DNA from: Phlegmacium glaucopus
Taxonomy: Eukaryota; Basidiomycota; Agaricomycetes; Agaricales; Cortinariaceae
Assembly (NCBI GenBank): GCA_015039465.1
Contig: MU130696.1
Span: 620,001-684,000 of the forward strand
DNA length: 64,000 bases
Reading direction: 5' to 3'
Below the pieces are notes generated by a model, which did no database searches, was not told the DNA's origin, and worked only from the letters and a program-made list of their open reading frames with translations. The translations under genes and the position numbers were made by a program. This document shows positions 49,581 to 61,106 of the stretch, one piece after another; the stretch's first letter is position 1; each line of letters begins with the position of its first letter.

Positions 49581-49934
49581 GACTTTCTGTTGTACAAAAG
49601 TAGCAACTAGGCGACCCGCTCCATAGATATAGTCTTGCGAGGTTGCGGTTATGGTGTCAATTCACGAGATTATTTAGCACTGGAAACTGAGCCCTTTATG
49701 ACTATATTGTTTTAGCCAATCTTTTCTTCAAGGCTTCATAAAAAGGAGTATTTTAAGGAAAAAAAAGGGCGAAAAATTACAGGGCGAGTTTCTGTTGTAC
49801 CAAAGTGTAGCGGTGACTAGGCGACCCGCTCCATAGACATAACTGGTTATGGGATCTATTTCAGAGTCTTGCAATATTGCGGTTATAGTGTCAAATTCAT
49901 GAGATTAACATAGCACTGGTAAACTGAGCCTTTC
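49581..49934. repeat. Diverged direct repeat of about 120-150 bp
   Basis: Unit A (49581-49697) and unit B (49786-49934) share long blocks in the same order: TTTCTGTTGTAC, ACTAGGCGACCCGCTCCATAGA, AGTCTTGC, TTGCGGTTAT, GTGTCAA, and CACTGG followed by AAACTGAGCC. Unit B has an extra ~25 bp after CCATAGACATAA. No coding frame spans them. Function is unknown. Confidence 0.75.
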
Positions 49935-51011
49935 CGAACAGGTTCGACGGTCTTGATGTTTGAATTCAAGTGTTTAATTTGACATGCGCACGGGCCACGT
50001 GCATGTCGTATCACTTTTTTTGGAAAAATTAGCCTCCGAGTCGAACTCGAAGCACCTCCTACAAGAAGCCCATCGCATCAAGCGGAAGGTACGCCCTGGG
50101 TGCAGAAAATACCCCTCCCTGGGGTTCATCGGCACCGGTCAGCTGCTTGGGCATCATCGGCAAACGCGCATATATATATGCGCCAATTAATTTCCTTCCA
50201 CAGCTATGTAGGGACGCCAATCGGCCATAGTCCATATCGGTCGAACCATTTCTCATCGTTCATCCATCTGCCTCCATGCAGTTACGACCCCGCCAAAAAG
50301 AAAAATTCCCAAGTTTGGAGAGGGGGCTCATTATCCGAAGATGGGTTGAAAATCTCAAACAACCCAGTTCAAGAAAGGGAATTTTTATATATATTCGTTG
50401 ATCCTTTTTTTGAATTGGAGGTATAAATGGAATTTCTTTGGGTCATCTTGGTAGTGTGAATGAGGGGAGAATTTCGAGTTAATAAAAAAAAAAGAGAAAA
50501 GCTGTATATGTACATCAAGACTTGTTTTATGGACAAAGGAAAAAAAGAAAAACCGCCAGAGAAGAGGCATACTATACTGTGTGTATGTATGTATGGTACC
50601 GAAAGACATACAAGTAAAACATAGTTCACATCGATAGGTTATGAGTGGGATGACAGATGACAGAAAGACGGACAGAGAGTATCAATTATCGAACGTGTCG
50701 TAAAGGGGCACCAACAACAGACAATGAGAAAAGGAAAAAGAAAAAAGTGAAAGAGATGGGGAGAATGGCATAAAATGGAATTGAGCATGACATCAAGAAA
50801 AAGAAATCAGATGGACGTAAAGCTACATCAGAAGAGAAAAAATGAAATGCCGAGAGTGGAGAAAATGCGAACCCAACGTATTGAGTCTTTTCGCCTTAGG
50901 ATTTCGAAGACGAAGTGGATAGAAAGGCAAGTTTGGTCGTTTCAGGGTCGTTTCAATGGAAAAGAAAATAGCATATATCAATGCGTTTCACATGTTCGAC
51001 CAATTATTCGA
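49935..51011. other. Gene-free interval downstream of the MADS-box gene
   Basis: No gene is supported. Minus-strand T-rich and plus-strand A-rich tracts (50470-50560, 50720-50900) probably belong to the 3' region of the MADS-box gene, which ends at 51012. GTGTATGTATGTATG, a short tandem tetranucleotide, lies near 50580. Confidence 0.5.
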
Positions 51012-52312
51012 TCATCTTCTACCATAGTGGCCTCCTTGACCCACCTGGGGCTGTTGTTGAGGAGCCCAGTGACCATGCTGAGCAGCCGCTGCTGCTAAAC
51101 CGCCTAGTTGTTGAGTAGTCCCACCTGGAGGGGGTGGACCACCGGGGCCTGGGTAGGAATAGCCACCGGGTGACATCATGTGAGGACTGTACATGTTATC
51201 GTGCTGTTGTGGTTGATGATGTTGCTGTTGTTGACCAGGATGATGATAGGATCCTGGAGAATACTGTGGTGTAGACGATGGTGGTACTTGTTGATGCTGT
51301 TGCTGAGGAGAGGTAGGTGATCCCAAAGCAATTTGAGGGTTGGTCGGTTGTTGATGAGAAGGATGTGACTGTTGGGAACCTGGCGGGGGTTGGCTCCCAG
51401 CAGGGATGTTGAGTGGAGGGGGAATGACCGAGTTGGGTGAGTGAGGCGATGTAGCGCCACGAGGGTTTGAAGATGCTGATGTGGGACCACTAGTTGAAGA
51501 ACCGCGGCGACGGCGTTTGTCGCCAACAGTAGGACGACCGCCATGACTAGCAGAAGCGTCGTCGTGGTGGTCATCGTCTGGATCATCGTCTTTGACTTGA
51601 CCACCAGTTGGAGGGCCACTGATGGATAGACCACCAGGGATGTTGGCACTTGGAGGAGGGCCAGGCATGTTCATTGAACCTGAGGGACGACCTAGTTGGT
51701 TACCGACTGGTTGTGAAGATGGTAGAGAACCATGAGGAGCATTTAGACAAGCTTGTATAAGATTCTTTCCTTCTGGTTGAGTAACGAGAGGTTGAAGTTT
51801 TGCTGTAGTAAAAGTGTAGACAAGACCTGTCTCTGATACGACCAATAAAAGGACTTGAGTTCCAGTAAGAGTCGAGAGTTCGTAAGCCTTGAAGAGTCAA
51901 TGAGAAAACGGAATGGACAGATCGGGAATAAATGTTACCTTTTTCATAATGCCTGTAAATAGGCATGTGAGAAGAGGGTAAGAAGGGGAGAATACAACAA
52001 CAACAACATACCAGCTTTCCTTTTGGAGAACGTTATATGACGTCTCGATTTATCCTGGATGTATTCAATCTTGATCTTTCGTCTACCCGCCTTTTTATCA
52101 GACTTGGGCTTTTCATCATCCTCGTCGTCATCTCCACCACTCTCAACAGCATCATGGTCAGTGATGAACGCGTCATCACCAACAGCAGGTGGAGGAATTG
52201 CATGTCCATCAGCTGGCGCGGCATTTCCTACGTGGTCAAGAGTTCGCTGGCGCTTCCGCATGGTGGGCGATGTAGGAGACAGATTGGGCTTCTGAACGTC
52301 GAGCATAGACAT
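51012..52312 (-). CDS. MCM1: SRF/Mcm1-type MADS-box transcription factor
   Basis: A nuclear DNA-binding factor of the type I (SRF-like) MADS class, the family of yeast Mcm1, which partners with mating-type and cell-cycle regulators on CArG-like sites. The ATG at 52312 (MSMLDVQKP) opens an acidic N-terminus with DDDEDDEKPKSDKK. The MADS box reads GRRKIKIEYIQDKSRRHITF, SKRKAG, then across introns MKKAYELSTLTGTQVLLLVV and SETGLVYTFTTAKLQPLV. The C-terminal half (51012-51800) is rich in Gln, Pro, Gly and His with many CAA/CAG codons, ending GQGGHYGRR and TGA at 51012. Two short introns interrupt the MADS region. The domain is complete. Confidence 0.9.
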
Positions 52313-54543
52313 TTACGATATAGAATAAAAGAAAAAAAAAAAACAAGTATTGAATATGGGGAATGAGCTTTTGGCGCAGAAACAGCCACGGCTTGTAACG
52401 GGCGATAAGGTGATAGAAAAAGGGACTGACGGAAAAGGGGAGGGAAGATTGAATGTTTTTTTTAATAATGATGAGACGAGTTGTCTGTCGAGGATGGGCT
52501 CAGAGACGAGCAGCTTTCGAGTTACGGAGTCTGGGCCGGAAAAGGAATTGGGTGTGGAAAGGCGAAAAGGGAAGGTTGATCAACTGTCCTTTTTGAAGAC
52601 TGCATGCTTCATAAACAATCCCTTATTTGGTCCTCAAACACAATCCGGAAAATCCCGAGTCTCACTTGCCTGGAAATCTTATGCACAGCCTCACAAACTC
52701 TCTATCTCTTTCCCACACAATTCCATATCAGGTAATACATCTTATAAATCGAGAACTGGTCCTCTTTAAACCCCCCCTCCTTCACATGCACTCCCGATCC
52801 CCGTACTTCCGCAGTCTTCCTTCACAACACTCTCACCACCCGCGGATTATTATACTTATGGCCCGGTACCGCCATGTGAAGAAAGGGGTATACTCACCAT
52901 CTTCCCGAATAAGCCGCTGACTCATAAATGTGTTGTGATATATGGATTCCGTCAGATCCTGTCATGCCGTTATGTTTCCTTCCATCCAAATCACCAACCA
53001 TACTTCATTAAATCATTATAAATAACTCCTGTCAATTATTAAATGATATAACTTTTTCCTTTTTCCTGTGGGACAATTTGTCGTGTTCGAAAAGCGCTCA
53101 AAGTTTTCAAGGCGTCTACGGTCTAACCAACGTCTAACAGTTATGCACCAGCGAAACTATTCATCGGTCTATAGTCGTCAGGGTCGTCAGGGTCGTCAGG
53201 GATGCCCATACATGTCTTTAGGTTCAGCCCTGTTCAACAGTGTTCAACACTCTGATGATCAATCCCATTGATACGCTCAAGTCGCTGACCTTCCTTTCTC
53301 AGTCTTCTCCGACCCTGCAGGACAATATCTCATACTTTTGTTATAGTCAGCGTTATTAGATACGTGAGACTCGTACCTCCATCCCAAAATATGCACCAAC
53401 CACGGAAATCCTTCATAAATCTTTCCTATGTACATTGTAACGGATTAATGGTTTTTCATAATATAGTATATAATAATATACGGACTTTTTACGTCCAGCC
53501 TACTCCAAATTCAAAAACTTCGTAATTCATTTCCCAACTCAAGATCACAAGAATTTGTGTATAGCCTGAGGCCTTCAGGCATGCCAACTAGAGCATGGTG
53601 TTCATTAGGTTAGAGTTGTTGTCGTAACTTTTGTCTAGACTGAATTCATCACATACAGTTCAAAGAGGCCTCATGATCAAACAAATAAATCGAGTCAAAA
53701 TCGCATTTATCAAGAAGCCATAATACAATCAAGCGTTTTTAAACAAATATCAGGTTTTTCTTGCCAAAAATAAATCAAACATATCAAATGCAAAGAGCCA
53801 TAGCCAAATAAAAATTAAAAAAAAGAAAAAGAAAAGAAAGTTTCTTGATCATCGTCCCTCGAGAGACTGCAGGATGATGAGATTACCACCATCACACCGG
53901 GACCTATCCCCGACACGCACGAAGAAGGAAAGAAAGAAAAAGAAAGGAATAACCCCAAAAACGAAGAAACAAAGCCACACAGAAATGAAGCACCAGGCAG
54001 GAAACAAAAAACGCACAAAAGATCGTTTGAGAGATCTGCTTGAACGCGTCTTCGCATCCCAACCTAGCACCCACTCCCATGCAAGCCCTACTCCTCCGCA
54101 AAGAGGTCAACCCCTCAATACCCCCCCAAAAACCCCAAACGTGATGCGCCGGAAAAAAAGGCTGGCGCCTCTGCGCTCTTTAAAAACAATCTCCACCCTG
54201 CAGCCTCCTAATTATTTTTTCCCATTATTTTGACATTTGAATATATTAAAAACAAGTCTGGTCGTCTTCTTCCATTGAGGGGCGCGGGTTTGGCTTGTAT
54301 CTTGAGCTGATTTTTTGTTTTGTTGCCATCTTCAGCCTTGTGTGGGCTGCAATTAGCAAGGGTTCCATCTTCGTTATCGTGTGCGACCGGGTAGCGCGTA
54401 AGAGCGCAAATAGTGGGACCAAGGTTCCAAAAAAAGTCTGGTCAGAGCCTGCGCTTTTGCTGTCATCCTGAATGGAGATCGGCCAGTTTTGCGATTTTTT
54501 CATAGGTTGCACCTTCGACTGGGCCTACCGGCGGAGGCCTGGA
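52313..54543. other. Gene-free interval between MADS-box and Red1-like genes
   Basis: It contains the presumed long 5' region of the MADS-box gene with CT-rich stretches, and a 9-bp tandem repeat at 53174-53200. The A/G-rich plus strand at 53810-54010 gives low-complexity open frames on both strands that I do not accept as genes. No other structure was seen. Confidence 0.45.
53174..53200. repeat. Three tandem copies of a 9-bp unit
   Basis: The unit GTCGTCAGG is repeated exactly three times. It lies in non-coding DNA and is most simply a small minisatellite-like slippage tract. Confidence 0.8.
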
Positions 54544-57500
54544 CTATGTCGGACGTAACCCAAGAGTGAGAATTGCTTGATCCACTCGGTCTTCCAGGCT
54601 TGAATGACCATGCAGTTCCTGAAGGACAGGGACTATCTTGGAAGCTGATGAGACTTGATGCTGCGTAAGCCACACCCTTGGTAGAGTGTTGAACAGGTAC
54701 TCGGCCACATCTTGATCTGCGAAAAAGGGAGGAGTAAAAGCCAACGACAGAAGCGAAACCAAAAGTAAGAGACATGAGTCAAAAGAGGCGCAAAGAAAGA
54801 GATAGCGAAGAATGTTTCGAAAGAAAAGGAGACAAGGAAATGGCTACCGCGTGAGCTACCCCCCCGACGGAAAAGCCAAGCCATCACGTACCACTTGGCT
54901 CCACGGTGGCGCCTTGAAGTCTGCTCAAGTGCACGTCGTCACACCCCTCGTCGCGGCATGTTCCACCCCCCGGAACTTCATAACGACATATTTGCTTGAA
55001 AGGGTGAAGGACCTTGCCAATCGCAGCCAATTTGAGAGCCTTCAAATTCAGCTCAGGCAAAAAACTTGAACTGCTAGACACAGAGAGAAAATAGGAAGAA
55101 GGTTCAGCAGGCACAACAGAAGATGAAGACGAAGTAGTCCGAGTCAATGGGTACATATATGTTGAGGAAGAAAGCGAAGATAAATGAGAGGGAAATTTTG
55201 GGTCTGAAGACATTGGCCGTGAATAGCCACGCAGCAGAGGGTACAACTCAAAGATCGAGTCGTACACCTCATATTTTCCATCATCTTGTCGACTGTTGTT
55301 GAATGCAGTTGAGGTTTCCGAGACCAGCTCGTTTGCGTCTCGCTTTGGGATGGCTAATGTTGTCTTCTGATTGGCCTATTAGTCAAAGCCGGCAAAGAAA
55401 ACAAAAAAAAAACGTCAGTTGTTGGATATTAGGCTGGGACGGGGAAGTAGATGAAATATAAATCCCCGTCCAGAACAGGAAGGGAATAGAACGAACTCGC
55501 AAGACGCACCTGTGTCGACGGCGACAGTTCCGGGTCGGCGTCGACCATCCCTTCCCTAAGGGCTGAATGTTGCTCCTTCTGCCGAAGTTGCTCTTGTTCT
55601 TGTGATGCGACCTGTGTAATTTCATCAAGAGATACAAGGAAAGAATGGAAGATACGTGGCAAAACAGGCAGAAGTGAAGTACAGGGCGTGCCGATTTGCA
55701 TGCGAACACAGACAGAAGGGAAGTAATAAAATAAAACAAAAACAAAAAAGGTCAGGAATGTCTGGTGAGAATAGTGCCTCGCGGCAGGGAAAGGAAAAGA
55801 GCCTTGCCACTTGTGCTTCCAGAGCCTCGGAGGCCAAATCTGGACGGAGTGGCAAGCCAGAGTCGTCGGGAAAGGAATGTGAAGAACAGAACACGTCGGA
55901 GAAACCAGAAGAAAGAGCATATAATCCCAAAGAAGTTGAGAATCAAGAAAGAATAGCAGGGACGCACATGACAACAGCACGACATAACAGCAGACATAAT
56001 TGACAGGTGTGTGCGCGAAGCAGTGGAGCAATAGCATGTCGAAGGGCACGAGGTGATTGACAAGATGAAAGATCGTGGGAAGGATTAAACAAATATACAA
56101 TGCAGATTAGTTGGAGAGAGAGAAACATCGCGGATATGAGGAAAAAGAGGAATGGCAACTTGCCTTGTCGTGGATGTGTCAAGGTAGGATTCTGATTAAG
56201 AGGATCGTCCTCAATGAAATTAGTATCCTCGTCTAAGGCGAAAAGGTCATCAGAAGCGGTATTAACGGAAACTGAAGATTAAATATACCGTCAGGAGACT
56301 TGCTAACAGACCGAGCTGGCAGAAATAATGAGATCAAGAAAAGGATTTATGAACAAACAAGGTTTACGAGGCGGGGTCGCCGATTCTGAGTTGCGATAGC
56401 TGGTAAATCCATTCCGCTCCCCTGAGTCAGGGTTCATTATAACATCAACATCTTCTTGCTTCAACGCGGGTAGATGGTAGATGGGGGTCGATGAACCACT
56501 CGTATCAATATTGACTGAACTCTTTGCGGACTTGAAAAGACATAAATGAGTTCTGAGAAGTTAATGGGAATGAAAACGTACTGCAAGCTTCTTCAAACGA
56601 GTCTCTTCTTCTCGCTTTGCTATCAACTCTCGCATTCGTCGAATTTCAAGCTCCTTCAACATCAGAGCAGCAGGCGATTGGTTACCAGACAAAGAAGACT
56701 TGATAGAAGCAGGTGGATGGTAATTGCTCGCCTTGCTACGTCTGTCGCGTTTGAGCCACGCTTGATCCTCAACAATCAACTGGGATTGTTGCAGCCGTTC
56801 CTTGACTTCCTGCTCAACGTCATCTTCACTGTCGCTCAAATCAATGACACATCTTCTCGATCCGATATCCCGGAAATTAGCGGCCAAGTTCAGACGCCGA
56901 ATGATACCACTCGAGAAAGCGGGAGGTTCTAGACGACTCTTCGACTCGTTACCCCGAGGTGTTGGATCGAAGTCTACAAAGTCTGATGCGACAGGGCGCA
57001 TACCACGACGGGGATGTGTATTAGGTTCCCGTGGCGGTGATAATCGCGAGCCCGAATCAATGGTGAGATTTGCCTCAGATAGCTGAAAAAAATTCGAAGC
57101 CGCTGAAGCTAGTGAATCAACGGATGTCGGGGGAGGCTCCGCAGACGATGACAGCGGTCCATGTGAATATGCAGTAGATGGAGGCGAAGGATCAATATCA
57201 TCAGTGTTGGCTGAACTGAAAGCGGGGGAAGCAGGTGGTAATCTCGGTACGGTAATGATTTGAGCGTCATCCATTCCTTGATCCTTATCTGACAGCAGAG
57301 GCAAAATTCCATCGAGGTGTTCCGTATCTCGAACAGGACCAATACTGTTAAGAAAGTCCTCAATGACCTCGGTAGAGATGACAGCTGCCATAGAAACATC
57401 CTGTTTGTCGGTACTTGAAGAATCACTTTGTGAGATATTTGGGGGAGTCTCTATTGAAGCAGATTGCTTCAACCTTCGGGAGGCTTGAACAGCCTTCCGT

Positions 57501-58564
57501 GCAAGAAGCTCTTGCCGTCTTTGCCGTTCCATATCGTGCAAGTCTGTATTGGAAGGGTTATCCGAAGAAAGGATGGTCGGAGATGGCAAGGGCGGCGGCG
57601 TCACTCTTGGTATTACCTCAGTGGTAACGTCAATGGTAGTCCGATTGTTCTCCGGAAGAGGTGGTGGTGGCATCAAGACATACTGTTGGAGTCGTGTAAA
57701 CGATTCGGGAGTGTAAGGAATTATATCCGAAGAATCGAAATTATCCGGCAGTCGAAGATTAAGTTCCGTAAATACGTAGAACACTAGTTCCTTGGTGAGC
57801 CCACAATCGACAAGGAAGTCTGGTGGAACCCCCCAGCCAAGGAGATCTAGTATGATATCTTTGGCAGTGTCATATTCGTCCATAGTCACTAGAAATAACG
57901 AGTAAGGCGATAACCAGAAAGGAGGAAAAGAAAACTTACAAAGTAATCCAGGCCGTACTCGATCTGGACCTAATAAAGGCAGAGTAGTATCTAAATCAGG
58001 CTCATTAACATCTGGCATTACAATGTCATTTTCTGATTCCTGATTAGACAGTTCATATCTAGAGAATCTTTCCAGTAGCGACAGCGGAGCTCGCTCCTCT
58101 GGGGTAAGAGATTTTTGGAGCGGCGAATTACTTTTGACTTCCACCACCTTCACGGGTTCTGGGGACAATATTTTAGTAGGTACCGGTGATTTTGACTTGC
58201 GTAATGGCGGCTGTGGTGGTGGAGGTCGCACGACAGGGACAGCAGAAGGAAGAATCTCTTCATCGCTGATCTCGCCTTCCTCTCGCATCTGAGCGTCTTT
58301 GGTGATAATAGGGCCCTTCTGGATGGATTTTGGGGAAGACTTTCGTGGTGGTGGTGGTGGTGGTGGCGACGGATCAACAACCATAACGTCTTCTTGGCCA
58401 TAATCTAGCTGAAAATCGCTAGCAAGAGTGGGCCGGGAAGCAACCATAGTAGTAGCCTTCTCAAGTACCGGTTTACGACGCTTTAATTTAAGCGTAGAAA
58501 GAGCAGCAGCACGTAAAGAGACTGGGTCCGGGGAAATGTCCATAGCGGACGATGGAGCATCCAT
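54544..58564 (-). CDS. Red1/ZFC3H1-like exosome adaptor with C-terminal zf-C3H1 finger
   Basis: A long multi-exon gene. The ATG at 58564 (MDAPSSAMDISPDP) begins a disordered region with a polyproline run (58330-58370), EEGEISDEE and Ser-rich parts. A helical middle (LKELEIRRMRELIAKREEET) is followed by short exons, SVSKSPDVSVNTASDDLFAL, then coiled-coil exons (SEALEAQ joined to VASQEQEQLRQKEQ). Near 54905-54990 lies the zinc finger ICRYEVPGGGTCRDEGCDDV, then H, spaced C-x9-C-x4-C-x3-H. That is the zf-C3H1 domain of S. pombe Red1 and human ZFC3H1, which recruit the nuclear exosome to eliminate meiotic and cryptic RNAs. The last exon, DVAEYLFNTLPRVWLTQHQV, ends with TAG at 54544-54546. The family call rests on the finger and overall layout. 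Confidence 0.72.
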
Positions 58565-58873
58565 GATGACTGTCGGAAAATCAAAGAAAAATAGTGCCAC
58601 GGATGTAAGAACAGGATGAGTGAGCAATGCAGCCTGTCCCACGGTGTCCAACCAACTCCAACGCACGGACCCCGAACACTGTTTGATTATTCAGCCCAAA
58701 AAAGCAGCGATTTTTTGCAGCGCAATTGAACTGCTGTGTGTCAACCAATGCGTCAATCGGTCCTGTACGCCCAATACAAGGTGCTAAAATGGATCTACTT
58801 AAGTAGCAGCTTTCCAGGCACACTTGGATGAAGCCTTTTTACTGTCCCCGGCCATATTTACCGTCTCATCGTC

Positions 58874-60120
58874 ATGAACCCTGCGCCAGATTCCTCCTGG
58901 ATCTATTTCGAATATTTATCCTGCCCATCGTCGTTTTATCTTTGGTTCTCACCGCTTTTCACTGCTGACCTGGATTTTTTCAATTCCACTGCATCTCGTT
59001 TTTATTCTATCATGGGCTACGGTCAAAGGAGCCTACGAAGAGTCAGGACATGACAGGGATGCTAAATCTCTTGGTGCCAAACCTATACCCCGAGTTGTCA
59101 GGAAATGACCAGGCAATCTCAATCTGCTCTTCAGGATAATGAGCGCTTTTGACTCGAGTTATGTACTTGACCTCTATCTTCAACTCTTTGAAGAATACCA
59201 ATGTACAACCTTGAACTTGTGAATCCTATGGTTCGACAATGTGCGTGCCTTCTCCATTCTCTTTTGTGGAGGATCTGGATCCAACCTCAAACTTTCAACT
59301 TCTTGACGTTTCTCTCCATGTGCAAATACTGATAACCTCTCAGATTATAACAATGGACCAAGAACACTCTAAGTTCATCATAGCTACTAACTTTCAATAC
59401 TTCTAGCGGGGTGATTCTCAAAAGGAACAATTGTCTATTCTGAGTTTTCCCTTTTCTGACTGAAATCATGACACTAACCCTAACGAATCCCTAGGGAGTC
59501 ATTCCTAGGAGAAGGTATTTTCAATAGGGATGATGAGGCATGAAGCATCTTGACTACTTGACAATATCTTGAACGTCACCCTTCTTTCTTTAGAATGGAA
59601 GTTGGTGAGTCTTACAGCGTACTCGACCTGATCACATCGCGCTCGGTAGCATTGCACTATTGTGTGCCCGTTCCCCACCCAAGAACATATTGCAGATTTT
59701 GAAATATTCGAAAGGCATTGGACACGTACCCCAAGACCTTTATTGCCGTTTCAGAACTTGCTACCCTCACGGGACACAGTTACGCTTTCTTTTATATACC
59801 AATCACTTATTCACATCCATCCAAGAGATTGCCTGCGTACTGACGTTCATCACATACTTCTTGGCCATTCACCCGGATGCTCCACAAAGGTTGCGTGCCC
59901 AGGTTCTCGAACATTGCGGTCCAACCTCTTCTCTGACGTTCCTACAAATCAGAGATGAAATATAGTGCGTGGGTTTCTTGAGCCAATCTCGTTACCTGAT
60001 TTAATCTATCGTTAGCGTTAGTGAGAGCCATAATCAATGAAACTCTATGGTTGTCCCCTTCGGTGCCCCTTAACGTTCGAGAACGTCGCTCTACTCCATG
60101 CATTTTCCAGTGACACTGAA
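58874..60120 (+). pseudogene. CYP63-like cytochrome P450 pseudogene
   Basis: Pieces of one P450 appear in the right order but with many stops and frameshifts. They are: a hydrophobic N-terminus (FRIFILPIVVLSLVLTAFHC, about 58905-58965); WATVKGAY... and GAKPIPRVV (59020-59100); SSYVLDLYLQLFEEYQCTTL (about 59153-59215); DQEHSKFIIATNFQYF (59353-59400); SFLGEGIFNRDDEA (59500-59545); EHIADFEIFERHWTRT (59683-59730); LTFITYFLAIHPDAPQRLRA, then EHCGPTSS (59838-59935); and RAIINETLWLSPSVPLNVRE (60024-60085). The K-helix ExxR motif reads ETLW instead of ETLR, and no heme-binding cysteine loop follows. CYP63 enzymes of wood-decay fungi oxidise alkanes and aromatics; this copy is dead. Confidence 0.75.
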
Positions 60121-61106
60121 CATCACCAACCTAGCGACTGACCAATTTTTGTTGAGCAACATATTTCTCTTATGTACATGTATGCGACCTCGTAACTGGG
60201 ATATCATTGAGCAAGCTATAGATTCACGACACAGGTGTTTCGTGGATTCAAATTTCAATTAGTATTATTTAAGTTTTTCCATTTAGCCAATTAGTCTTTC
60301 AATTTGCAATAATTGCTTACCCGTATACCATCCGTACCGCACCAAGGCTAGGTTATATCCTGTATAATAATAATGATAACGATGATAAATTTCGGCCGGC
60401 CCCCCGTCAGTGAGCGCTCAGTATAAATACAATGCATGGGTGGAAGGACTCGTATATGCCATGCAGTGGCCCACACCTGCAAGTAACAGGTTGATATGAC
60501 CTCTTTCAGGATATTCAAATACACCGAAATATCTTATTGTCTGATTATGCCGTCTTTATTTCATGTACTCTGATTATGAATTAAAAACGATTGATTCAAA
60601 ATATAAAAAAGCTTAGTACCTCAGCAAGGTGTCGTCGACCCCTAATCAGCCCGCCGAGCTCCAGCTAATCCCGCTCACCCTCGGGATCCAAAGTTGAGGA
60701 ACCCGAGCAAGCCCTAGGCACAAATACAGAATTCATACACATAGAATTCTTTGTTATCAAATATTGAATGTTTCTACTTTACTCCTCTCACTAGTATCTA
60801 AGAAAGAAAAACAAAGTTTTCTCGTCCTATAGCAAATCATGGATATCTGACGTGCCAATGCAGCAAGACAAGGGTAAACAAACCGGAACATTAACAAATC
60901 CAAGCGCTTGTGTAATAACTGTCAAACTTAAACGCCGAACTCACGCGCTTTCAAACTCAGGGGTGCGTTTGTCAGAAGTTGCCATCGCCGATGAATGACG
61001 TTTACCGCAGACGCAAGTCTACAAGTGTGCCGCAATCACATTTCCTATCCATTGAAACAATTGGCATTTCGCAACTCGCTCCCTTACCTCTCCCCATAAA
61101 TAAACC
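60121..61106. other. Intergenic region and SDR promoter
   Basis: No gene is supported. An ATAATAATGATAAC tract precedes GGCCGGCCCCCC near 60365-60405. Positions 60880-61005 contain the stretch that recurs in diverged form at the window end (AGCGCTTG...CGCCGAAC...TCGCCGATGAATG) and lies directly upstream of the SDR gene, so it probably includes promoter elements. Confidence 0.5.

Noticed and set aside
50369..50629. Hydrophobic minus-strand open frames
   Set aside because: They are produced by A/T-rich tracts in the 3' region of the MADS-box gene.
53815..54233. Lys-rich plus and Phe/Ser-rich minus frames
   Set aside because: Mirror products of an A/G-rich low-complexity tract.
59471..59486. 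Telomere-like CTAACCCTAACG
   Set aside because: Only about two units, inside a P450 pseudogene; not an interstitial telomere array.
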